Positions 32,771 through 43,802 of a DNA stretch of 64,000 bases are shown here, one piece after another. The DNA is from Kalmusia sp. IMI 367209. Lineage: Eukaryota > Ascomycota > Dothideomycetes > Pleosporales > Didymosphaeriaceae. The stretch spans positions 682,001-746,000 of the forward strand of contig JAPEUQ010000002.1 of the NCBI GenBank assembly GCA_027946365.1. Reading direction: 5' to 3'. Both the position numbers and the translations under genes were made by a program. Within the stretch, counting starts at the first letter, position 1. Each line of letters opens with the position of its first letter. The notes under the pieces were generated by a model. That model was not told the origin of the DNA. It did no database searches and saw only the letters and a program-made list of their open reading frames with translations.

Positions 32771-33444
32771 CATGATGCCGCGGTGCGAGACGCAGGAGGA
32801 TATGTATGCTTAAGTTCTAACGTAGTGGGTAACACCGTAGCAACATTTGGTATAGGTAAGGCAGCTGTCATACGTATGACTAATCTGGCAACTAAGTGTC
32901 GCTATCAGATACCCTATCGGCTGTTATATCTGCAGGATAAGCCTAGAGAGCAAATTCTTGATTATTACTAATCGGTAAGGCTCATGCTCGGCTGTGTTCA
33001 TACACTGTTTGCGGCTGAGATAGTCGAACCTGTTGCCTTGAGGACACAACCTATCAGCTACCCTTTCTCACACCCCCGCGCAGTGCCACTAGCTGCCATG
33101 CAGCTCTCAGACGGCTCTGTGTAATTGCATATGGTTAACACGTTGAGTCGCATCGTTATCTTTTCTTTTACCTTGGGTAGTAATTATTGCAAAAACAGCC
33201 AACTTTCAAAGATTTAGGCCCTTAATTAGGAAAATTCAAAAGACAAAGATTGAACTACCAATTGGAAAGAAAGACGTACGGGCTATGTTGAAGTATCATA
33301 ACCTTGTATAATTTAGCTAGTCCAGAGCCAAAAAAGGATTACAACATATAACCAAATTCTTATTATATATTAATATCCTAGTGTACTAACTCAAGGATAA
33401 AAGAGAGATTGCTAAATATATACCAACCTAGGTATAGAATTTGT
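32771..33444. other. AT-rich, no gene seen
   Basis: Short frames only. Contains TACCAACCTAGGTA at 33421-33434, related to the palindromic repeat near 1.87 kb. Confidence 0.4.
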
Positions 33445-33690
33445 GGTAAGAGCTTACAGGGCTAACCTTTCAGAGAACAGTGGTGTAGTTGAACATGTAT
33501 GAATTGAAACAACACTAAGATGGAGACTTGAGAGAGGGCCGAGGTCCTTGGGTCTTATAAGCCTAGGGGCTGAGCTAGGACCTCTCTCTAGTCCTAAACT
33601 ACCCTAGTACTGACTAACCCTGCTGGGAAGAAGGGAGGTGAAAGGAAATATCATGTGACTGACATCTACCCCTAGGTTCAGGTTAGAACT
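33445..33690 (+). repeat. LTR-like repeat, copy B
   Basis: Diverged direct copy of 30196-30400, with an extra GCCGAGGTCCTTGGGTCTTATAAGC-like segment absent from copy A, so the copies differ by an indel as well as substitutions. Distance between copies is about 3.2 kb, and the interval holds gene relics rather than retrotransposon genes. Confidence 0.55.
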
Positions 33691-33858
33691 GTTACACCAG
33701 GCGATAGTCAACAAGAAATAGAATCAATCAATCTCATAATTTCTATTATTCTTATAGTCTGTCTAATAAAAGGTGACAGAATTTGAAACAGCCACCTAAG
33801 AGAGAAGAAATATACTTTATATAGAATTAGAACTTTTGGCTGTCGATTTCCACAACCC

Positions 33859-34807
33859 TCATTCTTTTTCTGGCCGTAACTGTAGGCCAGTTAAGACCGT
33901 CTGAATGACTGCGAGTATAAGCGAGGGAAATCCGAACAGAACGACCGCCCATATCGTCCAAAATTTTGCAACATCCCGGCGATCCCGCCATAGTATCGTG
34001 AAGCCACTTGGACATTGATTCTCGACAAACTCCTGGAGAGCCGCAAGTCGGTCAGCGAAGTAAGGGAAGTCTGTATCAAGGACATAAATGTTTTTAAGGT
34101 CCATCATGTCAAGGTCCACGAAAAGTGATTCATCTCGGCTATCATTGAAACATAGCCTTTCCAACAATGGGTCAGAGTTGTCTCTAAGCAGTGCTGAAGG
34201 ATGCGTCGGCCTGTACGGAATTTTGTAACCAAGTAAGCGCCCCTTCATACAATGCTCTTTTATCAGTTGTCTCGAATCTGCATGTTGTCCAAAGAGGAGA
34301 CGGTAGGATGCGATAACTTCGCGAAAAAGGTCCGCAGGTACTATTGATGACGGTTCTTCGGCATCGTCAAGAAATTTGTGGAAGAGACTATGACCCGAGT
34401 TAGCGTCCTGCACTTTCTTTGGCTCTTTTCTTCTCACCTGTCGAGAAACGTCTTATCCGGTTCTAGAGTGCATAGTACAACACAATACGAAGGGACTCGA
34501 AATAGCTTCAAAGTCCTTGTCTTGAGATTAAACTCCAGATGCTCGAATACTCGAGCACATGGAAGAAAGCCGTTGCAACATCTTTCAATTCATCGACATC
34601 AGCACCTTTCTCGAGAGCTGCCATCTCTCGAATTAGATCATCTTTGATATCCGGCTTGACTACTCTACGTAAGTCACATTGCGGCGTATGTAGCATGGAG
34701 AATTGCAGGCACGATAGGTACCCAGGTAGACACTTACTAAGCAAGAAATCATTTTCAGCATCACCAGGCTGGGTCTTCTTCCAAAGGTTAGATAGATAGC
34801 AGATCAT
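33859..34807 (-). pseudogene. Fungal protein with C-terminal membrane anchor; one frameshift
   Basis: Exons on the minus strand: ATG 34807 (MICYLSNLWKKTQPGDAEN), an intron of about 80 nt (GTAAGT...), then VKPDIKDDLIREMAALEKGADVDELKDVATAFFHVLEY. A one-base loss near 34543 (TATTCG where TATTTCG would restore frame) separates this from FEHLEFNLKTRTLKLFRVPSYCV...DKTFLD. A 50-nt intron with a GCTAAC branch site leads to the last exon, ending at 33859. The C-terminus has the pattern DLDMMDLKNIYVLDTDFPYFADRLAALQEFVE and a single helix (WTIWAVVLFGFPSLILAVIQ), seen in a widespread but uncharacterised Pezizomycotina family. The lesion is a single T in a short T run, so a sequencing error is plausible. 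Confidence 0.65.
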
Positions 34808-35655
34808 AACGCGATATTGAAAACAAGAGGCGCGTGTAGCTTATTTCAATCATGGATGTGCGCAAACAAGTAAAGATAAGGCTATTAATGTGCGATGCAT
34901 TGGGTAACATGATTTATCCATTCTAATTTTACCATTGGCGCTCGACAGCTGCCTGTTTAGTACTCCGGCGGCGATGATAGTGGCTGCGCCTTGGAGTCAC
35001 TAACAAACACGAGCTACGTGGTCCGAGCGACTAGTAGCCTTCACTCGGCCGCTTTCAGTTGCACTTCGAAGACACGAAGGGCTAACATCCTCGTTCGATT
35101 GGCGCCACGACACAGGCCACGAGGGCACAACTCAGATTCGCTGTTTGCCTTGTCCTTAATTGAGAAGCATCCTAACCAGGGAGTATTACACCCATCAATC
35201 CTTCGCGATGCCTGCGGGTAGTCACAGCGATACATAGCACGATTTTGATAGAACTGCATGTCGATCTTGGAAGTCTTCGCTTTCCAAAAGCACCCGCAAA
35301 GCAATCAAATCTAAATTCTTAGCCGCCTATGCGTCTCACTCACGACAAGACTATTTGCACTACACAATGATTACGATCATCTCGAGCGTGCCAGCGTTGC
35401 GTCAGCAGCGTCGATTAAGTCGTCTCCAGAGAATGCTCATTGACACGAAAAGTAGTTTTGCCCAGAGAAAAGAATGATATCTTGTCCGCTCAACAGTACC
35501 ACCTACACGCATCCTGTAATCCTCTCGATCATATTAGCGAAAGCGACAAGCGTTTCCTTCAGAAACGAAATAGATCCTAAAGTAGAGCGCGCATCCTGAG
35601 ACCTTGAGCTTGAGCTCCTCAAGAGATTATGCATTGTACTATGGAGGAACATAGC
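34808..35655. other. No recognised gene
   Basis: 5' flank of the anchor-protein gene and 3' flank of the amidase; short frames only. Confidence 0.4.
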
Positions 35656-37500
35656 TTACATCTCAACAAGCAAGGGCGGCGGACGAACATTCTCTGGAAA
35701 TGTCGCGTCCCAGGCTACCATCACCTGAAGCATTTTAGCCTCTGAGTTTTCTGGCGCAATCATGTGAAGGGAAAACCCTCTACCGTTGAAATTTGCGAAG
35801 CCTAGTGGGAGGTTCCCGCTAGGAAATCCAGCAGCTGAACTGACGCTGGCGGTACGTGAGTCGCTAGGACCCAGTATCACGTCTATGTCGTAATCTCTTA
35901 GTAATTGCTTTATACGATTGGAAGCGAAGTCTCGGAGAGCATTGAGGTTACGATCAAAGTCTTCCTTCGTTGTTTGATCGTCCCTTGCCGCTTCGAGAAA
36001 CCACTGGTTGGCATCAGGCGGAACATCTTGGTTGTCAGAATGGAGTGTGACATAAGCTTCATTTGAGCAACACGTACAGTCAGTAAACTCTTTATCTGCA
36101 TGTAATTTGTTGAACTCTATCAGCTCCTCGATAGTTCGCGGAGTGTCCTCGAAACCGGCCAGGAAATCGTTGAAACAATTCTTGAACTGGTAAGCTACTC
36201 TAGTTAGTTTGCAATCTCTAGCTTCAAACTCAGCCGACTTACGATTGAGATCTTCCATGTTGTGCATACTAGGCATTGCGCTCGTGATTTCATCCCACGA
36301 AGGCATTAGAATCGATTGAACAACTTTTCCTCCGAGGCTGCGGATTTTGTCTGCGGCCGCAAACATAGCAGCATCGGTCTGTTCGAAGTAGCCTTCAATT
36401 GTTTCCATAGCTGCAGGGTAAGAACGCCATTTGGTTGGGTCGACGAAGCCAATCTTGAGTCCTTCCCAGGACCCGTTCAACGGCAAATATGCATCGGGAC
36501 TACGCTCTTGCATGGTTGCTACTAAGTGAGCCTGATCTATAGCACTTCTTGTGAAGCCTCCCAGACAATCGAATTGCGGCAGAGCCGGCTGGACGCCAGT
36601 ATCATTGACCGTGCCTCGGGTGATCTTCAATGCATACAAACCTGCCCGAGCGGCGGGCATCATGAGGGACCCGTCCGATTCCGTACCAAGTGATATCGGA
36701 GCGAAGCCTGCCGCTACACCGGCAGCGCTACCAGAAGAAGATCCTGCAGGTGTTGAGTGTCCCAACCATTTCTCGTTCGGCGTGACTCCACCCTTGACAT
36801 AAGGCGTTTGGGTCTATGTATTGTCAATATCTTTCTCTCTCCCACGCACCAATTGTGATGCTAGACGCAGCTCACCTGTCCACCAAATGCTGACCATCCA
36901 GCCATTAGTGCTGCACCCTTCATATTTCCCAATTCCTAGCGTGAAACATATCAGTTCCAGTAGAACATAGCTATCGTTATTTAATCTCATACCGACATAT
37001 TAGCTTTACCAATAACAATCATGCCTGCGGCGAGGAGTACATCAACAATTTTTGCGTTCGCCCGTGCTCTTCCCTGAGCAAGAGCAAAAGATCCACAGGT
37101 CGTGCGCATCCCCAGGGTCGGCGTGGAGTACGTGTCCTAGCAACTCTCTAAGGATCGCTTTTCGGATATGCCAGTGTACGCTCACCTTCAACAAGATCGG
37201 TACGCCATGGAAAGGACCACGGACCCTTCCGGTACGCCTTTCCTCATCGAGTTCAAGCGCACGCTGGAGAACGGTCTCCAAGGGCGGAGTCGTGATGACA
37301 GCGTTGAGCTTGAGTCCAGCATGGTTATGATTTTGGATATGTTCGAGGTACTTCGACGTGAGTTCCACGCTTGTGGTATAATTTTCGGCCAATAAGTGCT
37401 GGATTTCAGCTGCCGTCAAGGTAAGGACGTCAACTGAAGTTGAATCAGCTCTCTCAAAGCGCAGCAGCATACGGGAACTGAATATACTTGAGATGGACAT
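35656..37500 (-). CDS. Amidase (amidase-signature family)
   Basis: Four exons: 37500-37186, 37136-36993, 36935-36876, 36813-35656; introns 49, 57 and 62 nt; 558 residues. The catalytic Lys is K105 (GPFHGVPILLK, last codon of exon 1). The Ser-rich signature is AGSSSGSAAG (196-205), holding the cis-Ser, and the nucleophile is Ser222 in LGTESDGS (usually GTDxGGS). DTYSTPTLGMRTTCGSFAL and AAGMIVIGKANM follow the Lys as in other members. The family hydrolyses or transfers amides by the Ser-cisSer-Lys triad, usually in the cytosol. A second in-frame Met lies upstream only as GTG, so ATG 37500 was chosen. The gene is intact and divergent from the CmcJ/AsaB-type gene (481 bp between starts), so co-regulation is possible. 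Confidence 0.92.
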
Positions 37501-37980
37501 GACGTAGGTGCAAAAGTAGTGAGAGAACACAAAAAGAGATCGGAGAAATTAGACTCCTATAGTATTTTTAATCATTAGCTGCAGATAGTTGTCGCGGCGG
37601 CTCGCCTGCGGGGTGTGTCGAGTGCCAAGTGTTTTGGAGCCTTGACCGACTGAGCCCAGCGCGACGTCCCTTATCTTCCCCGCTTTTGAGCTGCATCAAT
37701 GTGTTTGCCTGGTTTTCGTGTGACACGGACACGTATGCACCTTTTCAAAGTTCAGGCTGCTATTCTCGAACCACTCAGGTGGTCCGACCGTTTCGGTCAA
37801 TTATGGAAGGCTTGTATTGAATGCTCACATGCATTGAATTAATATGCATCTTGTCCATCAGAAGCTCAGCTCATCTGTGACTCTCATCAGGATCTTACCA
37901 CCTCTCTCTGTACCGTAGGTGACCTTGCCTGTGAATTATCTAGTCCTCCGCACGATTTCTGTGGCTACTTTCTTTCAGCT

Positions 37981-39088
37981 ATGGAAACTATATCTACAAC
38001 AATCGAGTATCTTTTAGATGATCCTAGATTCAAGGAAGAAAGGCCGTACGCTGTACATTTGTTACCAGGCAGCAAGCCAACAATTCCCGCCGGCGTATTG
38101 AACACCGTCCAATGGGTTTCAATACCCACATTGATTCACGACGTTCGCAACCATGAGCCCTTCTCTCTTAGCAAGAATGGCTTCGCGACCTTCTCTGCCC
38201 GATTCTCTCCTTTCAAGTCCGAGCAGCCAACATACTCGGAGGTTATACGCTACCAAACCGAGACGGAAGCATTCCTCAAGACCACTGTACAAGCGGAAAA
38301 GGTTATATGTTACGACTGCCGGGTACGTACTCAAGATTCCGAATCAATGTTGCTAAAAGATTCTAGTTCAGGCGTAATGGCCCAGCACTTCGCGTGGGCG
38401 ACATCATCGATGTAAACGACCCCTTGCTGTTTGATTTGCCTCCTCGTGGGGCTCACAGTAAGTTAGGCTTAGACCATATAATGAGGCATCTACTGACTAT
38501 GCAAGATGGTACCGTGACTAGAACTGGACACGATTGTGACCATTGACTGACGGTTATAGATATCACAGCAGAGAATGGTCCACAAATGATCAAGAAGGTC
38601 CTTGATGCTGCAGGTGAATCAAAATGGCTCGATCGAAAGTATCGGTATCGAATTATGAAGTAAGCTTGTCCTCTAAGTAAGAGCTTATCAGCTAACGTGT
38701 ATAGCACTTGGAGACCATTGGTTTCGAAACTCGACGACCGACCACTTGCATTCTGCGATTTTCAGACCGTCAATAAGAACGATCTTGTTGCCACGGACCA
38801 GATATATAGCACACTACGCACTGATCTATATTATCTCAAGCACAATGAGAGACAGAAGTGGTACTGGTGGTCGTATCAGACTCCAGACGAAGTATTGGTC
38901 ATGATGATGTATGATACACGGGCAAGACCAGATGAGGCTAAGTGTGAGTGCATATTCATTAGTATTCAGGAATGCGACTAATTCCGTAAGTCTGCCCGCA
39001 CATCTCATTCGATAACCCGAAAGCTGCAGAAGATGCGCCTCCACGCGAATCTGTGGAGACAAGAAGCATCATAGTCACTTTGTCTTAA
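37981..39088 (+). CDS. CmcJ/AsaB-type hydroxylase/methyltransferase-like protein
   Basis: Five exons: 37981-38322, 38367-38457, 38560-38659, 38705-38943, 39033-39088; 275 residues. The last junction has two near-equal acceptors (39027 or 39032); the one used pairs with a GTGAGT donor. Family pattern in order: an N-terminal domain ending in KVICYDCRFRRNG, then LPPRGAHN, NTWRPL.....RPLAFCDFQTV, LKHNERQKWYWWSYQTPDEVLVM and the terminal APPRESVE. This matches the fungal group annotated as AsaB / 7-alpha-cephem-methoxylase P8 (CmcJ/NvfI superfamily), often in secondary-metabolite clusters. Characterised relatives are non-haem iron enzymes or isomerases; the exact reaction here is unknown. Intact. 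Confidence 0.85.
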
Positions 39089-39557
39089 TCAACACACTAC
39101 TGGAATCTCCTATTGGACGGAGCGGCTATGAAGGCAACATGAATAACGTATTTGACATTGAAGTTTCCTATCTACTTAGCAGTTCGACCTTACGAATGAA
39201 CACATCGAATGTTCTATGTTGTGCTCTAATGGCCTCGTCAAAACTAATCTTGTTTGCCACGTCTGTCGTACTGACTGGTCGCACAATGTATGGTGATCAT
39301 GCACATAATCACGAGGTACGGGAGGGGAAGCACCCAATCTTGCCACATTGATATGCGAGCCTCCACATAAGCACTGGATAGTAGATGCCTTCCCTACAAA
39401 ACAAGTTTAGCGCAAATCACTGCAATGCGGTTATGTTGCCAACAGATAAAGGTGCGTCGCTGCCCCACGAATCCGTCCAGTCCAGCTTTCATCAGCTCTT
39501 CTATACATATCCAGATTTTGTGATATACCTCTGAGAAGTCACTGACTTATCCTCACA

Positions 39558-40021
39558 ATGTCTTCAGACAAGGCACGTAGCGCCAAAGACTCATCCAATC
39601 CGCCAAGCCCCACCGAAGACATATTCGATGACGTGGATAAGTCCGGTTTCCCTGAAGATGATGGCAAAACTGCGCCATGGAGAGACCTCAACTTAGACCT
39701 TGATGATGATTGGGAGCCTGCAAGATGGTGAGTTTTCCCACGCTGCGTGCTATCATAGCATCTTCATCTCGGTATTGATTATGAGGGAAGGAATATTCCT
39801 GGCCGGGCTTACAAGAAGATTTTGGTCTCAGTCGCTGAATATTTCACTCTCATGTCTGGTGGGACTTAGTGATGTACATTAGGGAGAATTTCAGAAATAC
39901 CACAAAGTCACATGCGGAAAGCGTACTTACGAGACATGGGGAGTCATTGAATGATTTTCACAGTAACATCGAGATGTTTGAAGGATTTCCATTGGTTTTT
40001 ATGGCTTGGGAGTATCACTAA
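39558..40021 (+). CDS. Small acidic protein, two exons (uncertain)
   Basis: ATG 39558 (CTCACAATGTC) opens MSSDKARSAKDSSNPPSPTEDIFDDVDKS..., rich in S, D and P. A GTGAGT donor at 39728 and an ATTAG acceptor at 39881-39882 join it in frame to WENFRNTTKSHAESVLTRHGESLN...FMAWEYH and TAA at 40019-40021; 102 residues. No domain is recognised. The intron is 155 nt, longer than its neighbours, so the model is tentative. Confidence 0.35.
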
Positions 40022-40469
40022 TGGTGGATTTCACTGTTTGACACGACACAAAACAGCAAGGACATCGTCTTGTCGTGAGTGTAACTGCAAATGTCTCATA
40101 GTGACCTTACCGACATCATGGTAGATTGGCAAATGCCTTGTGGTGACACGACCCTCCACAGCCTTCGTTGCAGTTCAGAGCCTTGCATTAGTCTTGACAT
40201 GTGCAGAGACGTAGCGATTGGTGAGCGTACTAGCGTCTTCCATTTCCGGCTGACCGGTCGTTCTTGCAGATAAGCATGCCCGACGAAAAAGCAGGATATT
40301 GGCTCGTGCCTTTGCGCTAGGTAGCCTACGGGTCGAGAGCGGGGTAATGTCATACGAGAGATTTAATAAGCCGTATCGATATACTCATGATGCTACGCCA
40401 ATCACTCATAACTTCTACCCGACCTAGCTCTTCCCGATCTCGAATCGAACAACCAAGTGTACACTCACA
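40022..40469. other. No recognised gene
   Basis: Short frames on both strands (about 40091-40353) lack recognisable domains; the right part is the promoter of the STAND gene. Confidence 0.35.
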
Positions 40470-43400
40470 ATGGCATCTTCAACCAAGTCAACAGGATCTC
40501 AAAGTCCTGTAGATGAGTATTTGTCCTTCACGTTATTCTTGGTTCTGACTGACCCTTACCGAAGTCCTGATGAAGTAGCGCTCATCGATCGATGGAACGA
40601 AGCAATCCGTGGGTGCGAGAGTGACCTTCAAGAACACGAGCTCGAAGCGATACAGAAGTTTCATAATCCTCAGAACCTTAGTGAGGATTTGCTTAAGAGG
40701 CTGCGGTCAAGTGCACAAGGTAAATTGAAAGGCATACTGTCACAGATAAGTCCTTTCTTCGGAATACTAGAGGAGATGCTTCATTTGTTCACGGCCGCTA
40801 TGCCTACAAGGTCCATACCCCTCACACTAGTATCAGGAGGTGCATATCTAGCCGTGAAGGTAGATCCCAGCTGGGTGTAGAAAACAGCTACGCTTTGTCT
40901 AACTTATCTTGGCAGTATTCGGCCGATTTTGAGCAGGCCGCGAATCGCATGGTTGAATGCTTGGAGAAAATCAAATCACAGCTGATCTTGTTCCGAGAAA
41001 GCTCTGCTGCCTTACATCACCAAACCTATAGACAGGGTCTCGTGCAAATGTTTTGCGCAATGATCAGATTTTGGGTGGCAACAGTGCGATTCCTGTCTCG
41101 CAACCCCAGAGGTCAGTTCCAACCATGTCTTCAGCCACTCGAAAACTCAAGGATGACACTTTGTAGACGTTCAAGGCAACACCATAGTTGCTGAGCGGTG
41201 GCATATCCTTCACCAAAAGTTCATCAAGGCGCTCAATGAGATCGAGGACGCTGTGAAGTACGTCCAGCAGCTTCAAGAATCAGCGAAGACAAACCTCGCT
41301 CTCGCGAACCCGCTCTCACAGCCGGATTTCGTCAAACAGCTTGAGGACGTCGACCTATCATCTGCAAGATTTCCTTGCCACGAAATACCACATACGGTCC
41401 AACACTTTCTCGGCCGCTCCACGCAGATTGATGATATAATACTCAGTCTAAAGGCCAAACAGCCTCATGTCCTGTGTACAATCATCATCTCCGGCTTCGC
41501 TGGGATGGGAAAGAGCTCGCTCGTGATCGAGGCAGCGCATCAAATGGTGAAAACACAGAATTACGAATCAATTCTTTGGGTTAACGCATCAAGTCGCGAT
41601 TTGATACGAGAATCATTCAACAAGATAGCTTGTCGCCTACGTCTCGATGGCTCACATGAGAAATCGGACAAAGATTTGAACTACATGCTCGTCAAGCAAT
41701 GGCTTGATAAAACGAGTAAGTCAGGTTCCACAACTGGGTCATTGTTCCCTAAGATTGCTTATAGAGAGATCGTGGCTCCTAATCTATGACAATGTCGATG
41801 ATAGCGTTGTTCTTGATGAATATCTCCCACCAGAAACGGGGTCACTGATCATTACCACTCGCTATAAGGCACTTGGATTCGGACTGAGCATATCCCCGAA
41901 GCTAATCGAGCTGACACATTTGTCTGAAAAAGACAGCCTGGAGCTATTCAACAAGTATCGATTGATGCGAGATCCTAATGCTAATGTGCGCGGAGAAAAG
42001 GCTGAGACGGAAGAATTATTGGAGCACATCGACTTTTTGACACTAGGCGTGAAGCAGATGGCCTCCTACGTTGGGTCAAAGAAGCTGAAGATCAAAGACT
42101 TTAAGAAGAAGTATGACATTACCGCCAAGAATATTCTGGATCACCAGGCCCCTTCAACCACCCACACATTGGGGACCCTCTGGAATGTACAGTTCGAGGA
42201 TACCAAAAAGAGCGAAGATAGTTTCGCATCAGATCTGTTAGGACTGCTTTCTCTATGTCATGCTGATGCTATTCCTCATCAACTGTTTGAATTAGACGAT
42301 CCTTTGAATGATGGCAACGTGGCCGGGTTCTGTCAATACATCGAAGAGTAAGTTTTCTAACCCAATCGACCCACTTGAACAAGCTAATGAGTGAGAGTAG
42401 TTTCGAACGGGCTGAAGATGAGCTGGAACTCAAAGCTTTAATCGAAGTCGACAGAGACAAAGATGAGATTTCGATACATCGCTTGACTCAACAGGCCTTC
42501 TTGTATGACGCTAACGGCTTGTACGAGACTAAGGCTCTCCAAGCCTCTTTTGACGGCCTTGTCAGTCTTTTGGATCGGAAATTTCCACGTTATGGTAGAG
42601 AGAAATCCTTGCTGTATGACTGGGATACATGTTCACGGTATCTGTCTCATGTGTTAGCACTTGCCAAACACTTTAAAGCATCAAAGCGAACGAAACGAAA
42701 GCTTGAATCGAATGAACTCTTTGTGGAGCTGCTTAAAAATGCGACTTGGTACTTGCAAGAAATTGGGGAGATTCGAGACTCCGAGGACCTTCTTGAAATC
42801 GCCTTCGAAGCATGCGAGGATAAAGGCTCGCTGACTTATGCTTACCTGTGTAACACAAAGGTCGTCTTAGCCATGGACACGAACGAGATCGAAAAAGGTC
42901 ACTCGTACTCCCAGAAAGCGATCGCAATCAGGGAGCAGAAGCTTGCACCCGCTGATATAGACATAGCAATTAGCCACGGAAACTTTGCTAACATCCTGGT
43001 CAATGAGGCCGACTTCGATGAAGCGTTGAAACATATGACTATTGCGGATAATATCTGGGTTGGCGCCGGAAATACTGATGACACATACCGGGCGTTGGCG
43101 TACCTAAATCTCGGTAGGGTGTACTCATTGAAAGGACTCAAAAAAGACGTCGTAACTGCCGAGAATTACTTCAGGAAGGCAGAAGAGGTATACTCTAAAT
43201 CTGCCAATAATTTGTTTCTCATAGGGTATGTACACCTGTCGTCATGATCTAGATGTATCAAGGCAACCACTTCGATGAATGGTCAAGTCTAACGTACAAT
43301 CATCTGCAGAGTTCATTATACATGGGCAACAATGTTAATGAACAATGGAGACCTTCTGGGAGCTCTTGGAAAACTCGAAGCTGCGCTTGTACAAGCTGAA

Positions 43401-43802
43401 AAGTCTCTTCCGTTTAAGCTGGTGATAGCAGCTATCTTGTACAAATTGGCAATTGTGAATTTCGAGCTTGGCTTTCCCGAGAAGTCAAAGTGAGTACCTC
43501 AAAAGCCCAGCACCAAGTCCATATTTCTGAGAAGTTAAAGGTCTCTATTGAAGAAGGCGATGCCCATCGCGCAATACCAAAAACAGGAAGCCTTCATTGG
43601 CCGACTCGGACGGCAACTTGCTCTCATCATAGAAGCAGACCCAAATGCCACCACAGAAGAAAAGATCGAAGCCAAAAAGCTTTTGAACAATGCGATTGAA
43701 ATAAAGAAACGCCTATGGAAGTCGACTGGCTCTCGCGTCAAGAAAATCCCAAAAGATGAAGAGGACGAGTGGGCATGGCTGGTCGCAGCTTGGTATCGAT
43801 AG
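40470..43802 (+). CDS. STAND NTPase (NLR-like): N-terminal helical domain, NB-ARC-type NTPase, TPR-like repeats
   Basis: Seven exons: 40470-40859, 40916-41111, 41167-41715, 41765-42347, 42401-43225, 43310-43489, 43541-43802; all phases agree; 994 residues. Residues 1-200 form a helical domain resembling those preceding NACHT/NB-ARC modules in fungal STANDs (ILEEMLHLFTAAMP, YSADFEQAANRMVECLEKIKSQL). The NTPase has P-loop GFAGMGKSS (306-314), LWVNASS, Walker B LLIYDNVDD (about 383-391), a sensor SLIITTRY and LTHLSEKDSLELF. After a winged-helix-like part the C-terminus is helical with TPR-like units (YAYLCNTKVVLAMDTNEIEKG, DIAISHGNFANILVNEADFDEALKHM, YRALAYLNLGRVYSLKGLKKD). Such proteins are ATP-driven switches in fungal self/non-self recognition. 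Intact, which stands out among the surrounding relics. The effector function of the N-terminal domain is unknown. Confidence 0.88.

Noticed and set aside
33010..33080. Second tRNA-like stretch (GGTTCGA with TAGCTGATAGG upstream, minus strand)
   Set aside because: A- and B-box spacing is about 30 nt, too short for a tRNA, and stems do not pair.
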